DNA of 64,000 nucleotides from Legionella beliardensis (GCF_900452395.1 NZ_UGNV01000001.1:1513501-1577500); one strand, 5' to 3'; counted from the first letter of the stretch, positions 1-9,163 are shown. Numbers and translations: made by a program. Notes: generated from the sequence alone by a model not told the origin.

Positions 1-115
1 AATGAAAATAAATAACCCATAATAATTTAGCACATTACCAAATTTATATTCAAAAAAAATTAAAGAAGATACAAACAAAATTGGGATTGTACCTATAAAA
101 TAACTGCTATATATT

Positions 116-832
116 ATGCCCAAGTTATTAACACATAGAGGATTAAAAAGAATAATGAATTGGATTACTGAGCGTAAAAAATTTCAAAAACAATTACAAA
201 ATCACCTTCATTCTGCCTTAACAATAAATAATCATGAACTCAAAAATAAACTATATGACAATCATCTGGTTATTCAAGGACAAAAATTCTTATTAAGTTT
301 AGAAGAATTAAAAAATATCTTAAATAAAGGAACTCAGCCACTTTTACTAGCTATTTTATCAACAGCAACTTTATGTTTAGAAAATCCTACCCATGAAAAC
401 ATTAATGCTCTAAAAACGCAATATAACTATTTAAAACTGCGCTTAGAGGAAAATAAAAAAAGTAATAAAGCAGCAACAGGCATTGGTTTGTTTTTTAATT
501 CAATTTACTCTATATCTGGTTTCATAGCAGGCCTAACAGGGTTTGTGATGATGAGTGAAGCAATGGCAGCTCTTGCTGGAGCCACAGCGAGTGCATTAGT
601 TTTAGCGACTGGACCCTGGGGCGCATTAGCATTAGGTTTAGGCGCAGTCATGATAGGTACTGCAATTGCTGTTATTAAGGGCCAATCGGTTGTTGAAGAA
701 GTGAAATTCCTTGCTGATAAACAAACTAAAGGCATAGGGGAGTTTATAAATCTTCTAGATGCCCCACATACAGTTGATGCTGATCAAGTAGTGCCTGAGG
801 AAACACGCAGTAATTCTTACGCCTTCATTTAA
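116..832 (+). CDS. Membrane protein of unknown function
   Basis: No family recognised. The 238-residue product has a helical, Lys/Asn/Gln-rich N-terminal half (residues 1-120, coiled-coil-like) followed by a Gly/Ala-rich hydrophobic block (about 121-187) that can form two or three membrane helices, then a short acidic tail. This soluble-helix plus membrane-hairpin layout is common among Legionella membrane-inserted effectors, so that role is a possibility only. No PmrA-type site was found upstream. There is no clear ribosome binding site before the ATG; a second ATG at codon 14 is an alternative start. The stop overlaps by 4 nt the convergent dioxygenase remnant. Confidence 0.6.
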   Translation: MPKLLTHRGLKRIMNWITERKKFQKQLQNHLHSALTINNHELKNKLYDNHLVIQGQKFLLSLEELKNILNKGTQPLLLAILSTATLCLENPTHENINALKTQYNYLKLRLEENKKSNKAATGIGLFFNSIYSISGFIAGLTGFVMMSEAMAALAGATASALVLATGPWGALALGLGAVMIGTAIAVIKGQSVVEEVKFLADKQTKGIGEFINLLDAPHTVDADQVVPEETRSNSYAFI

Positions 833-1807
833 GCAGTCATTGACGTTAATATACGACGTGGGCCTTTAAACGTGGCCCGGCCATGCATCGCTAAAATGCA
901 TGATATCGCCTCTCTTCCAAGGAATAGAGGCAGTGCATTTATCCAAGATATCCATAATATGATAAATATCCTTGCGCGAGATTTTATCTCCATCAGCAAA
1001 AGTAACTTCATGCAAACGTGTTAAGCGGCGAAAATAAACTAATTTGGCAGCTAGGAATCTTAATAACCCTAATAACTTAGGACTAAAATCGAATAAGTGT
1101 GCTTGATTAAACCAAACCGTTTCTTTGGTAATGGGGTGTTGTAACAAAGGCGACATAGTATGTTTAAGTTCAATCCAATTCTTTCCTAGCCAATGCAATT
1201 CAATATTACTTTTTTTGCAAAACTGCATCACTTCTTCGGGATCAGTCGTTTCAAATACTTCTAACCAGGATTTATGTGAGCGTGCAAAATGATTAATTAA
1301 ATCCATCAGCTTACTTTTCTGATAATAGTGGGAAATGTAGGTGATTTTTTTATCTTGAAAGCGCGCCACGAGTTTTGGATCAAGTTGTTTATAGACTTCT
1401 CGCGCATCACCAATAATAGTTTCACCTCGAGTCGCAGGTTCAATTTCACAAAAGAAATAAATATGTTTAGGGTAGGTTTGTAAATATGAAAGCTCTTGAT
1501 GGAGAGGAATATAAATCTTAGGTGGCGCTTCAGTAGACGTATAGATGCCATCCATTAATTTACTTCTGGGGCTATCTCCGCCTACGTAGCTAAAAAATTT
1601 TCCTAAGCTTAGTTTTTCAATAAAATATGCAAATTGACTAGCTTCTGTTACAGGTAAATTACGAAAAATTATTGCGCCATATGTTAATAATAGTGTTTCG
1701 AATTCTTGTTTATAAGCTAGTAAATTCTCTAAAATGCTTGCTAATGTCAGTTTTTTTCTTAGCGTGGCTACTACAGGAAAAGATTCATGAATATCAAATA
1801 TATCCAT
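829..1807 (-). pseudogene. TauD/SyrP-like Fe(II)/2-oxoglutarate dioxygenase, frameshifted near the C-terminus
   Basis: Related to TauD/TfdA and SyrP-like non-haem iron dioxygenases. The main frame carries the first metal motif as H-Q-E (PLHQELSY) and the usual following GETIIGDAR segment, then runs through WKRGDIM into a premature stop after GHV. The missing end is present in another frame at 829-899: LAMHGRATFKGPRRILTSM, which holds the second iron-binding His (HGR) and the 2-oxoglutarate-binding Arg (GPRR). Only 16 nt separate GDI from HGR where the family usually has about nine residues, so an out-of-frame deletion of roughly 11 nt near 885-902 fits better than a one-base error. The truncated main-frame product would lack an iron ligand and should be inactive. 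Start chosen at 1807 because GGAG lies 6 nt upstream; an ATG at 1819 is less well placed. Confidence 0.8.
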
Positions 1808-1952
1808 TATAATCTCCATCCATGAAGATAAATTTCGCTATAAATATACGTTTAAACTAGTAAAAATGGCAAGTAAATAATTTTAATCTTTGCATTCCTT
1901 ATTAAATTAGTTAAAGTATTTGCAATGATGCATTTAAAATAAGGAAATGATT

Positions 1953-2318
1953 ATGAATCAAAAATTAAAAATGGGTGCCTATAGTTTATTATTAATCGCG
2001 TCTACCCAAGCTAGTCATGCGGCAGCGAATAACTCAGCTTCGGCACCTGCTCAATCAGTAAATACACAAATTATGCAACTAAATAACCAAATTCAAAATC
2101 AATTTAAGCAAATGCAAGCGCAACATCAGCAACAAATAACCACTTTAAATACTCAAATACAACAGCAATTAAAGCAATTACAAACCACCTTTCAAGGTCA
2201 AATACAAGAGCTAAATACGCAGACTCAAAATCAGCTTAAACAAATTCAAGCAGGCTTGCAGCAACAAATGACACAATTACAAAGTCAAATTAATCGGATG
2301 GGTAAGCTGGGAGGCTAA
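1953..2318 (+). CDS. Small secreted Gln-rich coiled-coil protein
   Basis: About 121 residues. A signal peptide (hydrophobic YSLLLIASTQASHA, cleavage likely near AHA/ANN) is followed by a low-complexity region of repeating units of the type LNxQIQxQxKQ, about 11 residues each, that should form one long parallel coiled coil. It is probably periplasmic or exported. The family was not recognised and no enzymatic motif is visible. The start at 1953 is preferred over the ATG at 1947 because AAGGA sits 7 nt before it but only 1 nt before the other. It converges on mpg with a 9-nt gap. Confidence 0.7.
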   Translation: MNQKLKMGAYSLLLIASTQASHAAANNSASAPAQSVNTQIMQLNNQIQNQFKQMQAQHQQQITTLNTQIQQQLKQLQTTFQGQIQELNTQTQNQLKQIQAGLQQQMTQLQSQINRMGKLGG

Positions 2319-2327
2319 CCACCTGCT

Positions 2328-2879
2328 TTATAATTTTGAGACAAAGGGATTGCCTTGAATATAAAAGCGTAATGGCTTCTCTGCCCATTCTTTAGCATAA
2401 GCAACACCGATTCTTGGTCGGGTTACCATAGTAAATGATGGGCTATCTTCACTAATGGCAAGGTAAAAGTTATCACTTAATAAGTCATGCCCATTTAATT
2501 CTTTATTGATGTGCATTGCTCTACAAAGCAAACCCGGCCCTTGGGTGCGCTCAGTAATATGTTGAATAGGCTCAAGTGCTCTTATTAAGACTGCCGAGCC
2601 AAAACCTTCTTCTGCGGTAACCACATTCATGCAATGATACATACCATAGATTAAATAAACATAAGCAAAGCCTGGCGGGCCATACATAATTTTAGTTCTA
2701 GGCGTTATGCCTTTTGAAGCATGAGAGGCTAAATCATGAGGTCCAAGGTATGCTTCAACTTCAACAATTCGTCCTATTTTTTCTTGCTTATTAACCACAT
2801 GTATAAGATATTTACCCAGTAATTGCTGGGCGACAGTTAGGGCATCATTGGCATAAAATTCGCGCTTAAGTTTTTCCAT
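2328..2879 (-). CDS. mpg: DNA-3-methyladenine glycosylase (AAG/MPG family)
   Basis: Removes alkylated purines (3-methyladenine, 7-methylguanine, hypoxanthine) from DNA as the first step of base excision repair in the cytoplasm. The 183-residue length and motif order match the MPG family: FYANDALTVAQQLLGKYL at the start; EVEAYLGPHDLASHAS, whose first Glu activates the catalytic water; the PPGFAYVYLIYGMYHCMNVV core; IRALEP; and GPGLLCRAM. A typical MTRPRIGVAYAKEWAEKPLRFY ending is present, so the protein looks complete. It appears to be a single-gene unit. Confidence 0.93.
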   Translation of the reverse strand: MEKLKREFYANDALTVAQQLLGKYLIHVVNKQEKIGRIVEVEAYLGPHDLASHASKGITPRTKIMYGPPGFAYVYLIYGMYHCMNVVTAEEGFGSAVLIRALEPIQHITERTQGPGLLCRAMHINKELNGHDLLSDNFYLAISEDSPSFTMVTRPRIGVAYAKEWAEKPLRFYIQGNPFVSKL

Positions 2880-2940
2880 TTTAGTAAGTCATTTAAAATG
2901 GTTAGTTTAATGGATTATTGAGAATTGAAAAAGGCTACTT

Positions 2941-3408
2941 ATGAATTATTATCTCATGTTAAAAATGTTACATATTTTTGGGGTAGTTTTATTCTTAGGC
3001 AATATCATCGTAACCGGATTTTGGAAAGGCTTTGCTGACATAAGTCGTGACTGGAAAGTCATTGCTTTTTCGCAGCGCCTGGTAACTTACACAGATATTA
3101 TTTTTACGACAACTGGCGTTATTATTATCGCAATCACCGGTTTATTAATGGCTAGCTATTTCCATAATTTTCTATCAGTTAAATGGATTGTATGGGGAAT
3201 TAGTTTATTTATTATATCTGGTCTTATCTGGGTAATCATACTAATACCACTCCAAATAAAATTGCATCGCCTAGCAAATTTATTTAAAAACAGTGAAACG
3301 ATTCCAGTTACTTACTGGCAGTATGAAACATGGTGGATGGTGTTTGGAACCATTGCGACTATTTTGCCGCTCATGAATTTATATTGGATGGTTTTTAAAC
3401 CCAGTTAA
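2941..3408 (+). CDS. DUF2269-like integral membrane protein
   Basis: A 155-residue inner-membrane protein with four predicted transmembrane helices: MLHIFGVVLFLGNIIVTGFW near the N-terminus, IIFTTTGVIIIAITGLLMA, WIVWGISLFIISGLIWVIILI and WWMVFGTIATILPLMNLYWM. The first helix with LHIFGVVLFLGNIIVTGFW resembles the DUF2269 group of predicted membrane proteins, whose function is unknown. The last codon is followed at once by a REP-type hairpin that may end transcription. Confidence 0.75.
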   Translation: MNYYLMLKMLHIFGVVLFLGNIIVTGFWKGFADISRDWKVIAFSQRLVTYTDIIFTTTGVIIIAITGLLMASYFHNFLSVKWIVWGISLFIISGLIWVIILIPLQIKLHRLANLFKNSETIPVTYWQYETWWMVFGTIATILPLMNLYWMVFKPS

Positions 3409-3435
3409 GTAGGTTGGGCCATGGACCCAACCTAC
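3409..3435. repeat. REP-like palindrome, GTAGGTTGGG family
   Basis: GTAGGTTGGG and its exact complement CCCAACCTAC form a 10-bp stem around a 7-nt loop. It lies directly after a stop codon and between convergent genes, where it could also serve as a transcription terminator. Two related copies sit at 9870-9894 and 50354-50385. Confidence 0.75.
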
Positions 3436-3474
3436 ATTTGTTAAATTAAAAGGATAAATTGCGCGTAAATTTAA

Positions 3475-4269
3475 CTACACATTTAAGCTAGTTTGCTCAA
3501 CCTTGTCTACATCGTCCGGCACTTGTAAGCTTGGTATTGCGGGGGTGAATACACCAAAGGTAGTTACGCCTGAAGATGTAACTAGCGGCGATAGCGAAAA
3601 AGCTGGATAGAAGGCCGGAGAATCTGGCGACTCAATTTCTAATGGTGCTTCTTCCATTTGAGTTTGCAGTGCTCGTTGAATATCATCAAGGTAAACTGAC
3701 CACTTAAATTGACCGACACCTTCATTATGCGCAGACACACAATATGCGTACCCGTTTGCTTGGGCAGCTTGAATCATAGCGCGGTAATCTGCTTGACTGT
3801 CATCCATAATATAAATGCTATCAATAGATTCATTTCCTTTTTGTTGTTGTATATGCCAATTAACATCAGTATATTTACGGCCTGAATCCATAATATTTAT
3901 TTTGTTAATCTCTTCTGCGCTAAAACCCTGATATTGAAGCATAGCTTGAATATAATCTGCTCGATTTTTAGTAACGATACTAATAATAACATTTTCTTGT
4001 TGTAGTAATTCGTGGAAGAAGATCACTGCATCTTTATGCATGAGCATATCTGCATCTTCTTTCGTGTAGTCAAAATCACTCGTAAATTCACCAAATTTTG
4101 TTCTAAATAACTGTTGAACTTCTTCGTTATTCTTTAAAGGGCTTAAGCGATAATTATTCTTATCTGGCGCTTGTTGCAAGGAAGCATAAAAAGTAGAAAA
4201 CACGGTTTTACTGCCATCTCTGCCAGTAATCGTACCATCAAAATCAGTATAAATTAAAGTTTTGCCCAT
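3475..4269 (-). CDS. HAD-superfamily phosphatase-like protein, candidate Dot/Icm effector
   Basis: The N-terminal 175 residues show the four HAD landmarks: motif I DFDGT with the nucleophile Asp9 and acid Asp11, motif II IVT (Thr100), a basic residue near SGRK (motif III region), and motif IV IMDDSQAD with Asp156-Asp157. A phosphotransferase or phosphatase acting through an aspartyl-phosphate is therefore likely. The remaining 90 residues are Pro/Ser/Glu-rich with EEAPLEIE, like the acidic C-terminal signal of many Dot/Icm substrates. L. pneumophila Ceg4 is a known HAD-fold effector phosphatase; orthology is not established here. A near-consensus PmrA box lies 44 nt upstream of the ATG, and AGGA sits 6 nt before it. 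Confidence 0.75.
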   Translation of the reverse strand: MGKTLIYTDFDGTITGRDGSKTVFSTFYASLQQAPDKNNYRLSPLKNNEEVQQLFRTKFGEFTSDFDYTKEDADMLMHKDAVIFFHELLQQENVIISIVTKNRADYIQAMLQYQGFSAEEINKINIMDSGRKYTDVNWHIQQQKGNESIDSIYIMDDSQADYRAMIQAAQANGYAYCVSAHNEGVGQFKWSVYLDDIQRALQTQMEEAPLEIESPDSPAFYPAFSLSPLVTSSGVTTFGVFTPAIPSLQVPDDVDKVEQTSLNV

Positions 4270-4313
4270 TATCTTTCCTATTTCGGTTGGAATTGGCGCA
4301 AGGATAACTGATT

Positions 4314-4333
4314 ATTATTAAGACAATATTAAG
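4314..4333 (-). promoter_or_regulatory. Predicted PmrA box
   Basis: Read on the minus strand: CTTAATATT, GT, CTTAATAAT, that is two 9-bp half-sites in an 11-bp repeat. The known Legionella/Coxiella PmrA element is cTTAATatT-N2-cTTAATatT. It ends 44 nt before the ATG of the HAD-like gene. Confidence 0.75.
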
Positions 4334-4383
4334 AAAAAATAAGCTGTTGGGCGGCAGTAGATATAGCATATCGAATTTCGCAG

Positions 4384-5451
4384 CTAAATATTAATCCACT
4401 CTCCGGTATCGTAAAAATTCCAAATTTGCTCTAGATATGGGTCAATATTGATATTTTTCTCTTTTAACCAATCTTGATTATAATAAGTTTCATTGTAGAG
4501 ATGGCCACTATCGCCAGCAATGGCAACAAGTGAGCCTGGCTTATTTTCTTGTAGTAAGTTTGCAATTAACTTAAATGATCCATAAAGCGTTGTGCCTGTT
4601 GACGCACCAAATCTTAAACCGGTTAATTTTTCTAAAAAGTGCAGGGCCGCAATGCTGCCTGCATCAGGAATTTTCATCATGTGAGAAATAACATTAGGAA
4701 AGAAAGAGGCGGGAATATAACTTCTACCAATACCTTCAATACGTGAGCAGGATGGCATAGTCACTGAGCTATCCCGTGTTTGATAATAATCATATAGGAC
4801 AGAATCTTCAGGATCAACAACGCATAATTTTGTTGGATGTAAAGCGTATTGAATGTAACGTCCTAAGGTTGCCGCAGTGCCACCTGTTCCGGCACCGCAT
4901 ACAATCCAGCACGGAATAGGGTAGCGCTCTTGTGCCATTTGTCGGAATATTGACTCGGCAATATTATTATTCCCGCGCCAATCAACCGCTCTTTCGGCAA
5001 AGGTAAATTGATCCATAAAATGCCCATTAATTTCTTGTGCTAGCTGCTCGGCAACGCTTCTATCTATTTTGGCATTATCAATAAATACACAGTCACCGCC
5101 ATAAAGTTGAATGCGTTTGATTTTAGTTTGTGAAATGGTTTTAGGCATAACAGCGATAAATTTAAGTCCTAATAAGGATGCAAAGTACGCTTCAGATACT
5201 GCCGTGTTTCCCGAAGAGGCTTCAATAATGGTTGTGTCTTTATCTATCCAGCCATTACAAAGGCCATAAAGATACAATGAGCGGGCAAGTCTGTGTTTTA
5301 GGCTTCCGGTTTTATGGCTGGTTTCATCTTTTATGTATAAATTAATGGATGAAAGTTTGGGTAAACGAATTTCTAAGAGATGCGTTTCTGCGCTTCGATT
5401 AATTTCAGCAAGAATTTCTTTTATCGCTTTTTTTCGCCATGGCATAGACAT
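4384..5451 (-). CDS. PLP-dependent cysteine synthase-family protein (Cds1-like cysteine desulfhydrase)
   Basis: A fold-type II PLP enzyme of the cysteine synthase/cystathionine beta-synthase group. Visible motifs: KTGSLKHRLA with the PLP Lys, EASSGNTAVSEAY with the PLP-ring Asn, and CGAGTGGTAATLGRY for the phosphate. Its 355 residues, ERAVDWRGNNNIAESIF and the C-terminal SGHLYNETYYNQDWL resemble actinobacterial Cds1 (L-cysteine desulfhydrase, cysteine to pyruvate, ammonia and H2S) more than CysK. Whether it makes or degrades cysteine cannot be decided from sequence. The TTG at 5460 is less likely than the ATG at 5451. It is transcribed away from the ankyrin gene. Confidence 0.8.
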   Translation of the reverse strand: MSMPWRKKAIKEILAEINRSAETHLLEIRLPKLSSINLYIKDETSHKTGSLKHRLARSLYLYGLCNGWIDKDTTIIEASSGNTAVSEAYFASLLGLKFIAVMPKTISQTKIKRIQLYGGDCVFIDNAKIDRSVAEQLAQEINGHFMDQFTFAERAVDWRGNNNIAESIFRQMAQERYPIPCWIVCGAGTGGTAATLGRYIQYALHPTKLCVVDPEDSVLYDYYQTRDSSVTMPSCSRIEGIGRSYIPASFFPNVISHMMKIPDAGSIAALHFLEKLTGLRFGASTGTTLYGSFKLIANLLQENKPGSLVAIAGDSGHLYNETYYNQDWLKEKNINIDPYLEQIWNFYDTGEWINI

Positions 5452-5591
5452 GCTATCCAATTATCCTTTTGGTAAGTGCCTAATTATTCCTATTTAAATA
5501 ATAGCTGAATTTATTATTAAATATTAAGTATAGCCAATAAGATGAAATTTAATTCGACTTAATACTAAAAATGTTGAAGAAAATTAACATA

Positions 5592-5611
5592 CTTAATATT
5601 TCATTAAGGTT
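5592..5611 (+). promoter_or_regulatory. Predicted PmrA box
   Basis: CTTAATATT, TC, ATTAAGGTT: a perfect first half-site and a weaker second one in the 11-bp repeat. It ends 46 nt before the ATG of the ankyrin gene, the spacing seen for the other PmrA-type sites here. Confidence 0.65.
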
Positions 5612-5657
5612 AGCATTTTAAGATTTTTTCTCTTCTTAATTACTAGTAAGGTGTACA

Positions 5658-7319
5658 ATGGGAAAAGTCATTCTTATTCATGCTAATTGTGTTAATCCAG
5701 AAGCTAGAGGTGATTACACTTTCGCTGGAAATATAGCTAAAGATCTTGTAAAAGAGATTACAAAATCTCAAGAGAATATTGATGTTATTTTAGTTAGTAG
5801 CTTAGATGGTATTTCTCAATTTGTAAGCCTCTACGGTCCTGTAGTAAATAATCGAGTTAATATAGAAAACACTAGTATTGGCCTTTCTTCGTTAGAAAAA
5901 TTTGATGCTATTGAAAATACTGTTGTAGCGTTTATAGATGCGAATCGTTGCAAGTATGCAGCTGCAGATATTGTAAAGCGAGTTCTTGATCCTGAAAGCA
6001 AACTTTTGGTTGTGGGAAATGTTAATAAGCAAGCCTACGATACTGTATTTGCGCAGTTAGGTTATCGCCATTACCTTCGCAATAAGCAGCCTGGACTTTA
6101 TGAATTATTTAGTGAAAGCGATCTATTTTTAGCCAGTGCCGGACTAAGTAATGAACGTTTAGGTTTACCAGCCATTAATAAAGCCAAAGATTTGCCAGAG
6201 CTATCTAGTGAACAACAATCTATGCTACCTTCTGGGAATTACGGATTTATGTATGTTAATGCAGCATTAGAGTGGACTGCATACGAATTAATTGCGCAGT
6301 ATATTAAGTTAAGTAATCAGGATGAATATATACTCGTAGGAGATTTCAATAATAGCAAACCTGAAATTGAATTATTTTATAAGCTAGATGATTCCTTACC
6401 TGCTATTAAAAAATCATTTCCGCCGATTCAATTTTATCAATCCTTACCTAATCATTTGATGCGTAAAATGGTTGCCGGTGCAACGGCAACATTAGTTGCA
6501 TCAACTGGTGTTACCAGTACACTTGAAGCCATGCAAGATAATAAGCTGCCCTTTTATCAGGATATAGATACTAATGAGAACTTCGTCACAGCTTATTTGA
6601 TAGCAGTAAAGTCCATATTTTCTAATGACACATCCTTATTTGGAGGTATGCCACAACTTCTTATAGAATTATCCAATTTATTATTTGCTGAAAAACCACT
6701 TAGCAATCAAGAAATAGAGCGTACTCAGGAACTACTGTCTATGTCTTCAGTAAGCTCTAGATTAGTTGAAACAAATCAAAAGATAATAGAACAAGCAAAT
6801 GGTAAGATTGCACCAAAATTGTTAAGCTTCATTCATCAAGGCCGTAGTACTCAGCAGCAAGTTCAGCTTGCCACTGTATGCACCTCATTACGTAAGCCGG
6901 GTGAAACAGGTAGTCCTGTTCATGAGCAAGCATTAAGACGAGCAGCTGCTTGGGGGCGCTTATTTGAACTTAAAGTACTTATCAAAGCAATACCTAATGA
7001 TTTAGATAAAAAAGATGTAACCCTTGAACGTACTGCTCTACATTGGGCTGTTGCATGTCAAAATTTAGATTGTGCACGCGTTTTAGTAAAAGCCGGTGTC
7101 AGTTTAGACCTTCAGGATAAAGAAGGTAAAACACCACTTCATAAAGCAGTAGCTAATGGCGATAAGCCTATGATTGAAATGTTGATATTGGCTGGAGCTC
7201 GAAGTAACATTTTGGATAAAGCAAGTAAGAAACCAAAAGATTGTGCGCCTGATAAGGATACTTTATTGTTTATGCAGCAATGCCGAGAGCTAAGACAACC
7301 AATTTCTGCTTATTCCTAA
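5658..7319 (+). CDS. GT-B-like protein with C-terminal ankyrin repeats, candidate effector
   Basis: 553 residues in two parts. Residues 1 to about 400 look like a two-Rossmann glycosyltransferase-B type fold: an opening strand KVILIHANCVNPEARGDYTFAGNI, and a second half containing YILVGDFN, FYQSLPNHLMRKMVAGATATLVASTGVTSTLEAM and KLPFYQD, reminiscent of nucleotide-sugar enzymes such as MurG or WecB-type proteins. No catalytic residue can be assigned. About residues 420-530 hold three ankyrin repeats (ERTALHWAVACQNLDCARVLVKAG, then GKTPLHKAVANGDKPMIEMLILAG). Ankyrin fusions are a hallmark of secreted Legionella effectors. AAGG lies 6 nt before the ATG and a PmrA box lies upstream. The gene at 41779 may share the N-terminal fold. 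Confidence 0.75.
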   Translation: MGKVILIHANCVNPEARGDYTFAGNIAKDLVKEITKSQENIDVILVSSLDGISQFVSLYGPVVNNRVNIENTSIGLSSLEKFDAIENTVVAFIDANRCKYAAADIVKRVLDPESKLLVVGNVNKQAYDTVFAQLGYRHYLRNKQPGLYELFSESDLFLASAGLSNERLGLPAINKAKDLPELSSEQQSMLPSGNYGFMYVNAALEWTAYELIAQYIKLSNQDEYILVGDFNNSKPEIELFYKLDDSLPAIKKSFPPIQFYQSLPNHLMRKMVAGATATLVASTGVTSTLEAMQDNKLPFYQDIDTNENFVTAYLIAVKSIFSNDTSLFGGMPQLLIELSNLLFAEKPLSNQEIERTQELLSMSSVSSRLVETNQKIIEQANGKIAPKLLSFIHQGRSTQQQVQLATVCTSLRKPGETGSPVHEQALRRAAAWGRLFELKVLIKAIPNDLDKKDVTLERTALHWAVACQNLDCARVLVKAGVSLDLQDKEGKTPLHKAVANGDKPMIEMLILAGARSNILDKASKKPKDCAPDKDTLLFMQQCRELRQPISAYS

Positions 7320-7336
7320 ATAGGGACTTATATAAG

Positions 7337-7360
7337 GCCGCAATAAGACATTATTGCGGC
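7337..7360 (+). terminator. Hairpin after the ankyrin gene
   Basis: GCCGCAATAA, loop GACA, TTATTGCGGC: a perfect 10-bp stem 17 nt after the stop codon. The following TGTTGGTAG is not a true T-tract, so termination efficiency is uncertain. Confidence 0.5.
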
Positions 7361-7488
7361 TGTTGGTAGTTACCATTGTGCTCATTTAGATACTTAAAAC
7401 GATACTACTATAACATATCATATCATTGCCTTTGGCCAAGAAGGCGTATAATAAGTTTTTTTCTCGCATGCCATGCTAATAATCTGTC

Positions 7489-8271
7489 TTACTCAGGCAG
7501 TTCGATACCACAATAAGTATAGCCGCCATCTACTCGTAAGATGGTACCAGTCATATAACTTGAGGCATCAGAGGCTAATAATAATAGTGGGCCGGTTAAC
7601 TCCTGGGGCTTAGCAGCTCGTCTTAAAGGAATCGTTTTACGCCATTTTTCACCTTCTGGGCCTTCTAAAAATTCTCTGACCATTTGCGTTTCCATCCAGC
7701 CAGGTGCTAGGCAATTAACCCGAATATCGTGCTCGGCTAATTCCATTGCCATGTTACGTGTAAGGTGTTCAACAGCTGCTTTTGATGACGCGTAAGCTAT
7801 CCGTTTTAATTGCGCACGCTTACCTAAGGATGAAGAAATATTGATTATTTTCCCTTTGATTTTATGTTTAATCATATACCGAGCTACTTCCGTTGACATT
7901 AACCAAGTCCCTTTAAGATTAATATCGAGTACCTTATCCCACTCAGCCTCAGATACATCAAATAAAAAATGATCCCCGCCTAAGATGCCTGCACAATTGA
8001 CTAAACTATCAATGCGACCAAATTTTTGATGTGTTTTTTTAATTAAATTATTAATAGCTTTTTTATCGGTTACATCACACAACTGGGCTAGAACTTTATT
8101 AGAATTAATCTCTAAAGCTAGGGCATTTAAACTTGATTGGTCTACATCGGCTAAAACAACGTTTGCTTCTGCGTCAACTAAAATTTTTACTAATTCCTGG
8201 CCAAGGCCCCCACAAGCCCCGGTTACAATAGCAACTTGATCAACTAAAGAAAATTGTTTACTGGCATTCAT
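7489..8271 (-). CDS. Short-chain dehydrogenase/reductase (SDR)
   Basis: Classical NAD(P)-dependent SDR of 260 residues. The cofactor motif TGACGGLG, an acidic residue after strand 2 (VLADVD, suggesting NAD preference), NCAGILGG, the catalytic Ser in INISSSLGKRAQ, YASSKAAVEHL with the catalytic Tyr and Lys, and the C-terminal LLLASDASSYMTGTILRVDGGYT are all present. The substrate cannot be deduced. The ATG at 8271 has AGGA 8 nt upstream and is preferred over the in-frame TTG at 8289. The NlpC/P60 gene just upstream is on the same strand with a gap of under 30 nt, so the two may be co-transcribed. Confidence 0.88.
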   Translation of the reverse strand: MNASKQFSLVDQVAIVTGACGGLGQELVKILVDAEANVVLADVDQSSLNALALEINSNKVLAQLCDVTDKKAINNLIKKTHQKFGRIDSLVNCAGILGGDHFLFDVSEAEWDKVLDINLKGTWLMSTEVARYMIKHKIKGKIINISSSLGKRAQLKRIAYASSKAAVEHLTRNMAMELAEHDIRVNCLAPGWMETQMVREFLEGPEGEKWRKTIPLRRAAKPQELTGPLLLLASDASSYMTGTILRVDGGYTYCGIELPE

Positions 8272-8298
8272 TTTGGAAATCCTATCCAATTAAGGCAA

Positions 8299-8925
8299 TT
8301 ATTTTTTACAAGTCAATGTCGGTATACAACTATACCCTAAAAATTTACTGGTACTTGTGCTCGGTGGCAATTTAAAATCAAACACGCTGACGCCATAAAT
8401 CTGTCTGCCTTTATAAGTTCGCCCATCACTGGCGCCGACCATGAGCGGTTCGCCCTGTTTATTTTTTCCAAGGTACATCATAACATGAGTGACGTAGATG
8501 GGATGCTCTCTTTTATAAGTCCCGCTCCAAAAGAGTAAGTCACCAGGTTTAAGCTTTGAGAATTCAGGATCATTAAAAGAAGGCTTAGTTATTGGATAAA
8601 AATTACCTTTATCTTTCACCCATTGATATAAGCCTTCGGAAGAGCGGGGCACTGATTTTATGCCAAGTTTAGTGAGCAGGTAATACATGGTTCCTGAGCA
8701 ATCCATGCCACCGGCTTCGGGTTTGGCAGAACCATATTGATAACCTATATTTTGCGCAGCCAAATCTAGCGCCATTTGAATAGCACGTTTTACTTCCACA
8801 GGATTTGATTCAAAATCAAGCAACATGGTTGCTGAAATACTTTCAGGTAGCCGACTTACTGTTTCAGCTGTCAGGCTCGTCATAAAAACAGCTAAAATGA
8901 CACCAAAAAAATAAAACTTCTTCAT
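8299..8925 (-). CDS. Secreted NlpC/P60-family (C40) cysteine peptidase
   Basis: 208 residues with a signal peptide (KKFYFFGVILAVFMTSLTAETV) directing export to the periplasm. The NlpC/P60 domain is marked by GYQYGSAKPEAGGMDCSGTMYYLL with the catalytic Cys in DCSG, LKPGDLLFWSG, and HPIYVTHVMMYLG with the catalytic His. Members usually cut D-Glu-diaminopimelate bonds in peptidoglycan peptides, so cell-wall remodelling is the likely role. The insert KREHPIYV before the His is a little longer than usual. Confidence 0.85.
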   Translation of the reverse strand: MKKFYFFGVILAVFMTSLTAETVSRLPESISATMLLDFESNPVEVKRAIQMALDLAAQNIGYQYGSAKPEAGGMDCSGTMYYLLTKLGIKSVPRSSEGLYQWVKDKGNFYPITKPSFNDPEFSKLKPGDLLFWSGTYKREHPIYVTHVMMYLGKNKQGEPLMVGASDGRTYKGRQIYGVSVFDFKLPPSTSTSKFLGYSCIPTLTCKK

Positions 8926-9163
8926 ATATCCATCCTAAAAAAAGCATTTCAGCTTTTAGTAATAACATGTTGTGTTTAATCTGTTAAGCACCTATAACAA
9001 TTGCGTTTAAGCTAATTTGCTTTGTTCTATTTTTTAAATATGAGCAAGACGAGCAACTTTTGCGGTTAGAAATTAACTATTAATTAATTTCTTGTTACTA
9101 TAAGAAAATTTAAAAAAGCTAACTAACTAGTATTTAGGTTTTTATAATTAAAAGGAATTAATC

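Noticed and set aside
829..1011. 60-codon frame on the minus strand as a separate gene
   Set aside because: Its last 22 residues are the displaced end of the dioxygenase; the rest is not protein-like.
5509..5528. Possible PmrA box facing the cysteine synthase-family gene
   Set aside because: Only one half-site matches, the partner is poor, and the distance to the start (about 69 nt) differs from the others.
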